Source of the DNA: a virus
Reading direction: 5' to 3' (one strand)
DNA length: 24,121 nt
Virus record (IMG/VR): IMGVR_UViG_3300030380_003598
Location: 1 to 24,121 of that record
The translations under genes and the position numbers were made by a program. Position 1 is the first letter of the stretch. Every line of letters begins with the position of its first letter. The notes below the pieces were generated by a model. That model was not told where the DNA came from. It made no database searches and saw only the letters and a program-made list of their open reading frames with translations. Shown here piece after piece: positions 17,778 to 23,797 of the stretch.

Positions 17778-19183
17778 GCGACTGCCTCCTCTTTCAGACG
17801 TAGATAGACCTGCCGCCCGTCCTTGGCGACATCAAACTGATGTGCTGCCCAATCGTTGAACTTCTTGAAGGCTGTTGGTTTTGTGACATGTTGATTGACC
17901 ATGAAGAGGTCCAACATGGCCGCCTTCTTGCGCCAGCCCTCGCCTCGCTTGTCCAGTTCGACGGGAGCGGTGGCGTTGTAGACATCCAGCCAGTCCTTCC
18001 AGTTGGCAGCCTTCTCAGCCTTCTTGGCACCGACTTCGACCTCACCCTCCAACCACTGAATCAGGTTCTTGAACAGGTCATACAGAATGTCCTTGGCCAT
18101 GTCGACGTGCCTACCCGTCACCGTCCATGTGTTGTCCATGAGCGCCATATGTGTGGCGAGGATGACGGTGTAGTTCTCCATCGCGGGCACGAAGGACGCG
18201 ACCACGTCAGAAATGGTGAAGTCGAGGTTGTCGAGCAGGCTGTAATAGTCGTCAATCGCATCATCTGCGGCTGCGTAGAACGAGTCGTCGGCGCTGAACA
18301 TGTCGAACATGATGTCCTGCAGAATGTCCTCTTGGTCCTCGCGGTCCATCTCGTCCCACTCGGTGAACGTCGTCTCGGAGAGGTTCAGCACACGGTCGCG
18401 TAGCCGCTTCTCCAAGTCGGTGAAATACGTCACGATGTCGTCATAGGAAACCTCGCTTGGCTTCGGCTTGGTGAACGCCCTACGCACACGGCGGCGACTC
18501 ACCTTCTTGCGACGGTCTGTGTCCCAGTGTGCCCAGTAAAGCAGCACACGCTGGAAGATACCCTTGGTCAGCACGTATTCCTTCACGCCCTTGGGCGGGA
18601 ACGTCGTAATCCACATGGACGCCAGCGACTCTGTCTCGATGGTGCGACCGCTCAGGTGCTTCACCAGTTTGTTGCTGTTGCTTCCGATTGGGTTGCACGC
18701 TGACTGCAGGTAGAGCACCGTCTCCTGACTGTGCTTACCGGGGTTAAGGATGATGGACCCCTCGTCAAAGTTCAACGCCTTCTGACCACCGAGCATGCCC
18801 TCCGTTTCGACTGTGATTTGCTCCTTCTTGCCATCGTCGTTGACGATGGTTTCTGTAGCCGTGCCGCCCACAAGCCCAGCGTCAGAACCTGTGGTGTAAG
18901 CGACCGTCTCCAAGCCGACGTCATCCATCACGTCACCGATGAACTCCCATGCGATGGACTTGCCAGTCCTCGATGGTTGAATCCAAAACATGTGAACACG
19001 AGGGTCGAGGTGTGTCTCATCCCAGTAGATGCGTAGGTATGGAGCAGCAATCTGCCCTTGGATGAAAAAGAACGACAGCATCGCTGGAATGTCGTTGTCA
19101 ATGCTGACTTTGCTGAACTGCTCAATGTAGCCCCGCATGAAGTCGTTGTTCTGCACGATGTCGTAGCCTTCTGCCTTTCTCAT
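17774..19183 (-). CDS. P-loop ATPase, putative replicative helicase (DUF3987/MCM-like)
   Basis: 469 residues. A Walker A motif of the form PSRTGKS lies at 70-76 (FWIQPSRTGKSIAW) and a Walker B at 136-141 (ALNFDE). A likely sensor segment is SMWITTFPP (189-197), and Arg212 in KGIFQRVLLYW is a candidate arginine finger. The short helical N-terminus before Walker A, the unusual Pro at the loop start and the LxxGxxxR-like region resemble the DUF3987 group of phage and plasmid helicase-like ATPases, and more distantly MCM/D5-type AAA+ enzymes. The middle (about 229-380) is acidic and helical; the C-terminal 100 residues contain a possible winged-helix DNA-binding part (TKPTAFKKFNDWAAHQF). The ATG follows GGAGAGG and overlaps the ERCC4 stop by ATGA. 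No other helicase is visible here, so it may unwind DNA at the fork. A recombination ATPase is the alternative. Confidence 0.72.
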   Translation of the reverse strand: MRKAEGYDIVQNNDFMRGYIEQFSKVSIDNDIPAMLSFFFIQGQIAAPYLRIYWDETHLDPRVHMFWIQPSRTGKSIAWEFIGDVMDDVGLETVAYTTGSDAGLVGGTATETIVNDDGKKEQITVETEGMLGGQKALNFDEGSIILNPGKHSQETVLYLQSACNPIGSNSNKLVKHLSGRTIETESLASMWITTFPPKGVKEYVLTKGIFQRVLLYWAHWDTDRRKKVSRRRVRRAFTKPKPSEVSYDDIVTYFTDLEKRLRDRVLNLSETTFTEWDEMDREDQEDILQDIMFDMFSADDSFYAAADDAIDDYYSLLDNLDFTISDVVASFVPAMENYTVILATHMALMDNTWTVTGRHVDMAKDILYDLFKNLIQWLEGEVEVGAKKAEKAANWKDWLDVYNATAPVELDKRGEGWRKKAAMLDLFMVNQHVTKPTAFKKFNDWAAHQFDVAKDGRQVYLRLKEEAVA

Positions 19184-19893
19184 GTTCTTCCTCTCCTGAC
19201 TGTTTGCTGTAGTCGAACTTCCTCTTCGCTGCTGAGGACCTCTATTATCATAGCCCTCTTCTTGTCACCAAGTCCCTTGACCTGCTTCAGTGAGGCTGGA
19301 TGCAGCATCTCTTCGATGCTACCGCACTTGTCCAATAAGCGGTCGGCCAAGTCAGGCCCGATACCGGGCATGGCGAGCAGAACGTCCTTGCGAACGTCGT
19401 TGGTTGAAACACGGCGGATGGCGCGTGCGCCATGTGCGCTCGCAGGCTTGTGCAGTTTGTCGTGAAGTTTCACGACGAATAGGGACGCCTCGCTGACGTT
19501 GGCAGTGTAGAACACCTGACAGTCAAAGTCTGCCATAATTCGCGCAATCGTGCCGGTCAGTTCGCTTTGAATGCGACTGTAGGTCAAACGCTTGCGGGGG
19601 TTCTTGTTCTTGGCCATGGCCAAGTATTTGTCAATGCCTCCGTGGATGAGCAGGAAGAAGCGTTCGTGATTTGCATCCATGTTCTCCAACTGACGCCATA
19701 GGTGCCCACTGTGACTGGACTGGAACAGGTCGGTGATGCTCTTGGCTTCGACACAAGACCGGCCCAGCAGGTAGTCCCCTACCACCAGTCGCTGTCTGAC
19801 AACGGCAAGACCGGCTTTGTTCGCCTTACGCTCCACAGCGTCGCACAGAGGGCCACGCTCGTTGCTGTCAATGATGAGGTCAGGTTTTGGCAA
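19180..19893 (-). CDS. ERCC4/XPF-family nuclease with helix-hairpin-helix domain (TTG start)
   Basis: 237 residues from a TTG at 19891-19893. I chose this start because a perfect AGGAGG lies seven bases upstream (19901-19906), and the open frame farther upstream overlaps a separate zinc-finger gene and reads as non-protein-like sequence. Nuclease landmarks are IDSNERG at 8-14, GDY at 39-41 and VEAKSITDL at 48-56, the position of the family's ERKxxxD motif, with Ala50 in place of Arg but Glu49, Lys51 and Asp55 kept. Two helix-hairpin-helix motifs follow at about 172-188 (LLAMPGIGPDLADRLL) and 202-219 (LKQVKGLGDKKRAMII). XPF/Hef-type enzymes cut branched or flapped DNA near double-/single-strand junctions, so this protein would resolve replication or recombination intermediates. 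It has no helicase domain, as is usual for the viral and euryarchaeal stand-alone form. The stop overlaps the ATPase ATG. Confidence 0.9.
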   Translation of the reverse strand: MPKPDLIIDSNERGPLCDAVERKANKAGLAVVRQRLVVGDYLLGRSCVEAKSITDLFQSSHSGHLWRQLENMDANHERFFLLIHGGIDKYLAMAKNKNPRKRLTYSRIQSELTGTIARIMADFDCQVFYTANVSEASLFVVKLHDKLHKPASAHGARAIRRVSTNDVRKDVLLAMPGIGPDLADRLLDKCGSIEEMLHPASLKQVKGLGDKKRAMIIEVLSSEEEVRLQQTVRRGRT

Positions 19894-20089
19894 CGACTTC
19901 CCTCCTGTGATATGGGCACAAGTCTGCCCATTGACCGCAGCGCTTACCGCTGCGCGTAGTGGCCGAGCAACGCCAGTCTTCAGGTGGTCCCAAAGACCGG
20001 CACGATTGACAGAAAAACGGCCCCGTGTAGCAGGGCTTGCGAATCCTCCGAGCGTTGCAGAGTTCACATTTGACCTTCGGCATTGTCAT
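19880..20089 (-). CDS. Small double zinc-finger protein
   Basis: 69 residues. The ATG at 20089 (or the second ATG at 20083) follows AAGGAGAGG. It carries two cysteine-rich modules: a zinc ribbon with Cys8-Cys11 (CELC) and Cys27-Cys30 (CQSC), and a second with Cys41, Cys51, Cys58 and His61 (RCSATTRSGKRC then CPYH). The second matches a short C-x9-C-x6-C-x2-H pattern common in small viral and bacterial proteins of unknown function. Many basic residues suggest nucleic-acid binding. It overlaps the winged-helix gene by 26 bases and the ERCC4 gene by 14, in a different frame from ERCC4, and its last codons carry the ribosome-binding site of that nuclease. The frame is real because the regular Cys spacing and the strong start site would not be expected by chance. 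Function is unknown. Confidence 0.72.
   Translation of the reverse strand: MTMPKVKCELCNARRIRKPCYTGPFFCQSCRSLGPPEDWRCSATTRSGKRCGQWADLCPYHRREVVAKT
19901..19906 (-). promoter_or_regulatory. Ribosome-binding site that fixes the ERCC4 TTG start
   Basis: AGGAGG on the - strand, seven bases before the TTG at 19891-19893 and inside the last codons of the zinc-finger gene. It is the strongest start signal near this nuclease. It resolves the choice between the TTG and the longer open frame that begins at 20067. Confidence 0.75.
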
Positions 20090-20423
20090 TCCTCTCCTTG
20101 ATGCGCTCTTTGCTCGTGTCGTAGCGCCCTTCCTGAACGGCTGAGAACAGTTCCTCTCCTGTTGGACTCAGCACGTAAGTGAGTGTCGTGTAGCGACCGC
20201 CCATGATGTCGGTCGTGGTGCTTTGACCTACCTGCTCGAACGCCTCGTCTTTGCTCAAGATGTTCGACAACTGCGGGCTGGTCATGCCGTGTTTGGTTGT
20301 GTTGTTCACGACTCGCAGGATTTCATCATGGCTCATCGCGTCGGGCGCCTCGCCCAAAATGCACACAACCCAGCGTCGCAGTCGCTTGTTCTTCGTCTTC
20401 CTCGGTATTTTTGCCACGGTCAT
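20064..20423 (-). CDS. Winged-helix DNA-binding protein
   Basis: 119 residues from the ATG at 20421-20423, which overlaps the primase stop by ATGA and follows TGGAGG. The frame is open upstream for 24 more codons, but that part lies inside the primase and has no start signal. After a basic N-terminus (KIPRKTKNKRLRRW), residues about 17-90 fit a winged helix: a first helix RRWVVCILGEAP, a second SHDEILRVVNN, a recognition-type helix TSPQLSNILSKDEAFEQVG and a wing GRYTTLTYVLSPTGEELF. The charged tail (RIKERNDNAEG) is probably flexible. Small archaeal wHTH proteins of this size usually bind DNA as regulators, but its place between primase and nucleases also fits an accessory replication role. 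No target site can be assigned. Confidence 0.75.
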   Translation of the reverse strand: MTVAKIPRKTKNKRLRRWVVCILGEAPDAMSHDEILRVVNNTTKHGMTSPQLSNILSKDEAFEQVGQSTTTDIMGGRYTTLTYVLSPTGEELFSAVQEGRYDTSKERIKERNDNAEGQM

Positions 20424-21523
20424 GCCTCCACAATGGTGCCGTCGTGATAACGACACTTGCCGACGCACATCCCGTCGTTCTCGATGGTCGAGCAACGGGG
20501 TGCGCTCAGACCTGTCTTGTTAGGGCCACCGTATATGATGCTCTCGACTTGAACTCGTGTCGTGTGGGCGTCATAATCGACCCACCCCTGACGCTCGATA
20601 ATGCTACATATCTCGTCAATGTGCTTCTGCCTGTCCTCATTTGTGACGGCCTCGGGGCGGAAGAACCAGCGCAAACGTGCAGCAAGGTAGGACACAAGGT
20701 GCAACCGTTGCCGATGCGTTGGGTTGCCCATGCCGAGTGCAGGTGAGAGACACGGGAGCACGATGATGTCGTCCAGCGTCACGTCAGGTAAGTCCTCTAC
20801 CTTCTCGACGTTGGCCTTGAAATTGTTGCGACGTTCGGGTAATGTGATGCTGACTCTTGTTGAGCCGTGCTCGATGTAGCCGGGGCGTGGGTCTTGGGCG
20901 AGGTCGTCCAAGTCGTCGTAGTCGCACGTCATGATTTCCTCGCTGCTAAGCGGAATGCTCCAGCACGCTCGCCTCGCGTTATATGAGTTCGGAATGCGAA
21001 TCATGCCACTGGTGTCGAAGGCGACGGCTGGGTCGCTGCAGCCAAGTTCCAGTTTGTTGTGCCACTCCCTCATCAACAGTCGCCCACCCTCCTTGATGCG
21101 GCGCACGTCCGACGCTGAGGTGGGCATGTAGGTCTGACTCAGGGGCACCCATACGTGGAAGCCACCACCGCTGAACCACACGTAGTGTTGCAGGTCTTGC
21201 TCAAGCAGATAAGCGTGTAGCCGGCGGACCTGCTTCTGCATGTAGTCGAACTCGACCTCGGCTCCTCGCTGCTTGAAATCCTTGCAGTCAAAGTCCAAGA
21301 TGAAGTGATGAATGACCGGTGTGTCATAGTCAACACGATGATGTCGTGGGGCCTGTGTTGCTCTATAACCGTAGGCTGTGAAGTAGGCGTTGCCGCTTCC
21401 ATTCTTCCCACGCCAGTAGCGCTCCAGTTCAGTCCACGAGCGCACGATGTAGCGACCGCCCTGCTTTCCATCCGACCCAATCTCCAGCACTTCGCGAGGG
21501 AAGTCGAGCGGAACGAAAGCCAT
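20420..21523 (-). CDS. DNA primase: catalytic AEP (PriS-like) domain fused to PriL-like Fe-S domain
   Basis: 367 residues from the ATG at 21523, chosen because GGAG lies eight bases upstream; the in-frame GTG at 21532, overlapping the preceding stop as GTGA, has no such site. The archaeo-eukaryotic primase core has motif I FILDFD (Asp77, Asp79), motif II SGGGFHVWV (118-126, His123) and motif III with Asp170 and RIPNSYN (176-182). The last 120 residues look like the Fe-S domain of the large primase subunit: Cys258 in VLPCLSPAL, a helical part with HRQRLHLVSYLAARL, then Cys344, Cys353 and Cys357 near the end, giving four cluster ligands. Cellular archaea carry these on two proteins (PriS and PriL); here one short chain seems to hold both. 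It would make RNA or DNA primers for the viral family B polymerase. The neighbours are nucleases and a wHTH protein, consistent with a replication module. Confidence 0.9.
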   Translation of the reverse strand: MAFVPLDFPREVLEIGSDGKQGGRYIVRSWTELERYWRGKNGSGNAYFTAYGYRATQAPRHHRVDYDTPVIHHFILDFDCKDFKQRGAEVEFDYMQKQVRRLHAYLLEQDLQHYVWFSGGGFHVWVPLSQTYMPTSASDVRRIKEGGRLLMREWHNKLELGCSDPAVAFDTSGMIRIPNSYNARRACWSIPLSSEEIMTCDYDDLDDLAQDPRPGYIEHGSTRVSITLPERRNNFKANVEKVEDLPDVTLDDIIVLPCLSPALGMGNPTHRQRLHLVSYLAARLRWFFRPEAVTNEDRQKHIDEICSIIERQGWVDYDAHTTRVQVESIIYGGPNKTGLSAPRCSTIENDGMCVGKCRYHDGTIVEA

Positions 21524-21528
21524 GTGGC

Positions 21529-21840
21529 TCACTCCAAGATGCGCTTGATTTTGCGGCTGGCCTCGTTGAAGACGAGGTAGGCTTCAGTTTCATGCAGCAG
21601 TTGCGGGGTATGAGCGACAACGTGGATGGTCCAACGACGGGTGCCTGCATCTTCGTCTACGCCGAGTTCGACGTAGTCAGTCAGTCGCATCTGCTTGTGA
21701 ACGGTGACTTGCGCCAGTTCGTCATGCAGCAGGCTGTGACCCACAACCACTTCGACACCTTCGGGCATTTTCTTCTGTAGCACGTGGCGCAGTTCTTCAC
21801 AACGCTCTGCTGTCTTCTTCTTCAGTTCATCTCTGTTCAT
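21529..21840 (-). CDS. Hypothetical 103-residue protein of the replication block
   Basis: The ATG at 21840 overlaps the upstream nuclease stop by ATGA, with GGAGG eight bases upstream. The N-terminal 25 residues are a charged helix (DELKKKTAERCEELRHVLQK); the rest alternates strands and turns (EVVVGHSL, AQVTVHKQMRLTDYVELGV, RRWTIHVVAHT) before a final helix (LVFNEASRKIKRIL). This suggests a compact alpha/beta fold. There are no metal-binding cysteines, membrane segments or recognisable motifs. The position between the Fe-S nuclease and the primase suggests a replication or repair accessory protein. I do not recognise the family. Confidence 0.75.
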   Translation of the reverse strand: MNRDELKKKTAERCEELRHVLQKKMPEGVEVVVGHSLLHDELAQVTVHKQMRLTDYVELGVDEDAGTRRWTIHVVAHTPQLLHETEAYLVFNEASRKIKRILE

Positions 21841-22790
21841 TGTTCAGGCCTCCATCGTGGGCACAGTTCCATGTAGTCGCAATAGCCGCACTTAAAGTCG
21901 GATGAGGTTGGGAGGAAGTCGCCACTGAGGTGGGCGTCCACCAAGGCAGTGAGGCGCTTCTCAACGGTCTTGGGCGCATATCGCCCACCCGGACCACTGA
22001 CCGACTCATAGTCCCAGTGCGGTCCAGTGCCGCCGTTGATGCCACCGCCGGGGAAGGCCCAGCCCCATCCTGTGATGGGGAGGAACTCACCGTGCGGACT
22101 GTTCTCCAGCATCATGCGATAGAACTGCATTTCAGCGCGCATGTCTGATGCCTTGTTCGGCTTCCACTTACCCGTCTTCAGTTCCATCAGGACAACCCCT
22201 TGGCGACTGTCATCAAGGAACATACGGTCGATGTAGCCCTTCATGTGGATGGGAACCTCTGTGCCGTCGCTCGCGACGACCGTGCGAGACGCATGAATCT
22301 CGGCCTCGTTGCCCACTGGGAACCAGTCGCGCACTTCGTCCTCTGCGCAATTGCATAGTCGCTCAAACTGCCACGTCACGTAAATGCGCAACTGCTCAGG
22401 CTCACCGTAGATGTAAGGCTCGGGTGGGGTGGGTAGTGCCTCAATGCACATCGTCAGAGCCGTCTCTCTGTCACCTGATTGGATGAGTTCGTAGACCGTG
22501 TCTACGATTGGGGTCATGGTCTTCCACCAATATTCCACAGCGTCGTGAACGTTGCTCCCACGAACGTGGTAGTCGCGCGTCTCTCCCGTGTGGCCGAGCA
22601 CCTTCTCGATGAAATATTGCTGAGCGCACCAGTGGAATGTGCCCAGCGTTGATTTGCTCACGCGCAAGATGGTGTCTTTCATGTCAGGTTGCCACGCATA
22701 GGTGCTCTTGTCATAGGACTTGAGTAGGTCTTTGTGCTCGTAAGAATCACGCTCGTTGTTTCCCCCTTCGGGGTTGGGATTCCACCTCAC
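21837..22790 (-). CDS. Cas4/RecB-like PD-(D/E)XK nuclease with Fe-S cluster
   Basis: 317 residues. The fold landmarks are STLGTFHWCAQQYF (47-60), the His82-containing helix RGSNVHDAVE, Asp188 in KGYIDRMFLDD, Glu203-x-Lys205 in LMELKTGKW, and a helix AEMQFYRMM where the usual QxxxY motif appears as E220-x3-Y224. Four cysteines, Cys55 and Cys301, Cys304, Cys310 (FKCGYCDYMELCPRW), match the Fe-S cage of Cas4 and AddB. Such enzymes degrade single-stranded DNA ends in recombination or replication. No cas1 or cas2 is nearby, so a CRISPR adaptation role is not supported. The start is a GTG at 22788-22790 overlapping the preceding stop as GTGA; no strong ribosome site is visible, and the next ATG (22682) also lacks one. 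The first 36 residues may be an extension specific to this virus. Confidence 0.88.
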   Translation of the reverse strand: MRWNPNPEGGNNERDSYEHKDLLKSYDKSTYAWQPDMKDTILRVSKSTLGTFHWCAQQYFIEKVLGHTGETRDYHVRGSNVHDAVEYWWKTMTPIVDTVYELIQSGDRETALTMCIEALPTPPEPYIYGEPEQLRIYVTWQFERLCNCAEDEVRDWFPVGNEAEIHASRTVVASDGTEVPIHMKGYIDRMFLDDSRQGVVLMELKTGKWKPNKASDMRAEMQFYRMMLENSPHGEFLPITGWGWAFPGGGINGGTGPHWDYESVSGPGGRYAPKTVEKRLTALVDAHLSGDFLPTSSDFKCGYCDYMELCPRWRPEQ

Positions 22791-23083
22791 TGAAACGCAC
22801 CGCCCATGGACGGCTCGTTGTCTGAGCGGTCATACTCCACGTTCTTGCGCTTCGTGTAGACAGTCTTACCTCGCTTGAACAGGTCCATGTCCAGTAGGAA
22901 ATGGTCGGGAACGTCCTCGGACAAGTTCATCTCGATGATGGACTCATATGGCACGATACGTGTCCCGCCCTTCACGAGTTTGAATGAGGCGAAACCTGCG
23001 AACGGTCCATCCATAGGCATGAACTCGCCCGTGAAGGTCGCACGCTCAGTGCGTGAGACAGCGTAGGTGACTTCCATCATCAT
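22787..23083 (-). CDS. Hypothetical 98-residue beta-rich protein
   Basis: I chose the first of three consecutive ATGs (23081-23083), which follows a strong GGAGGTGA (23088-23095) and overlaps the upstream stop as ATGA; the open frame extending to 23158 lies inside the upstream gene. The sequence is mostly strands and turns: EVTYAVSRTERATFTGEF, GFASFKLVKGGTRIVPYESI, then EMNL and a basic middle (FKRGKTVYTKRKN) with an acidic tail. The order of strands and the IVPYESIIEMNL segment slightly resemble an Sm-like barrel, but I would not assign that. It has no cysteines. It lies between the MazG-like and Cas4-like genes in the replication block; function unknown. Confidence 0.75.
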   Translation of the reverse strand: MMMEVTYAVSRTERATFTGEFMPMDGPFAGFASFKLVKGGTRIVPYESIIEMNLSEDVPDHFLLDMDLFKRGKTVYTKRKNVEYDRSDNEPSMGGAFQ

Positions 23084-23265
23084 TCTTTCACCTCCTCCAT
23101 CAAGCGCTGCACGTAGACGGCAGCGTCCATCAGTTCTTCCTGCAGGTGTTGCAGCCACTCAAGTAGCGTGAGGTCCGCACGTTCCATGGTGACGCCGTAT
23201 TTGACTTCGCCCACCTTGGCTCTTCCCTGAATCTTCTCGCACACTTCGTCTTCAATTCTGCTCAT
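23080..23265 (-). CDS. Small MazG-like phage protein
   Basis: 61 residues, ATG at 23265 overlapping the upstream stop by ATGA, with GGGAGTG about nine bases upstream. The order of KYG (22-24), then LEWLQHLQEELMDAAVYVQR (35-54), is a pattern seen in many small phage proteins: a glutamate-rich helix EWLxHxxEExxDxxxY after a KYG turn. In the MazG/dUTPase-like all-alpha pyrophosphohydrolases a similar helix carries the ExxED metal ligands, so a nucleotide pyrophosphatase-type fold is plausible. At 61 residues it is shorter than known active enzymes and may be only the helical core or a binding module. Activity is not established. Confidence 0.7.
   Translation of the reverse strand: MSRIEDEVCEKIQGRAKVGEVKYGVTMERADLTLLEWLQHLQEELMDAAVYVQRLMEEVKE
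23088..23095 (-). promoter_or_regulatory. Ribosome-binding site of the 98-residue gene
   Basis: GGAGGTGA on the - strand, four bases before the ATG at 23081-23083 (seven from the GGAGG core). It lies in the last codons of the MazG-like gene and decides between this ATG and the longer open frame. Confidence 0.7.
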
Positions 23266-23792
23266 TCTTCTTCACTCCCAATCATCAGCGCAGCGGCGTT
23301 GATTCCATACTTCGTCCACATCCTCATCTTAAGAGTGCTCAACTCCTCTCTGAGATTGAAAATTGTCTTCGACATCGACTCATGATGGAACGAAAATTGA
23401 CGGTTCAGAGCCTTCTCTTTACCTCGCCTCAATTCTGCAAGGTCTTCCTGAAGTCTTTCCTTTTTGCGCTGAAGTTTTCGCACCTCTCTCTCAAGTTTAG
23501 CGCGTTGCTTCCCTTCTTTTCTCAAAGATGACCCTGTCTGTATGCCCAGTCGTTCACGGCGCTGGCGTTTCGCTCGACGATATTCCAACCCAGTGATTTG
23601 CTCTCTCGCCCTAACGAGCAAGTCAACGAGCCATTGAGAGCGAGGGTGAACACCGTCGAAGTCGTTCTTCCATACGGTCCATGTTTCATTTCTACTCCCG
23701 TCTCTGAATCCGTAGCGTGTAAGGTGCTCATGCTCAATGAAGAGCACTTCCCCTTCGTCAACCCACTTCTGCAATTGCTCACCCATCTCCAT
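23262..23792 (-). CDS. Coiled-coil protein of unknown function
   Basis: 176 residues from the ATG at 23792, preferred because GGTGA lies five bases upstream. A GTG at 23801 would overlap the upstream stop as GTGA, and an ATG at 23786 is also in frame. The first 70 residues look globular (GEVLFIEHEHLTRYGF, ETWTVWKNDFDG, SQWLVDLLVRARE). From about 70 to 160 the chain is a long, strongly charged helix rich in Arg, Lys, Glu and Leu (LEREVRKLQRKKERLQEDL), a clear coiled coil. It ends with a short hydrophobic piece. It lies directly after the polymerase in the replication block. It may be a scaffold, oligomerisation or DNA-binding accessory; I do not recognise the family. Confidence 0.72.
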   Translation of the reverse strand: MEMGEQLQKWVDEGEVLFIEHEHLTRYGFRDGSRNETWTVWKNDFDGVHPRSQWLVDLLVRAREQITGLEYRRAKRQRRERLGIQTGSSLRKEGKQRAKLEREVRKLQRKKERLQEDLAELRRGKEKALNRQFSFHHESMSKTIFNLREELSTLKMRMWTKYGINAAALMIGSEEE

Positions 23793-23797
23793 CTCAA

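Noticed and set aside
17840-18403. A 187-codon + strand frame opposite the ATPase
   Set aside because: Val/His/Leu-rich antisense shadow of a gene with clear Walker motifs.
19894-20067. N-terminal extension of the ERCC4 frame to 20067
   Set aside because: It overlaps the zinc-finger gene, shows no family similarity, and the AGGAGG-TTG start explains the nuclease better.
20424-20495. N-terminal extension of the winged-helix frame to 20495
   Set aside because: It lies inside the primase 3' end and is a basic, His-rich shadow; the ATG at 20423 has the ATGA overlap and a GGAGG site.
21837-22790. A CRISPR adaptation module around the Cas4-like gene
   Set aside because: No cas1, cas2 or repeat-spacer array is present in the window.
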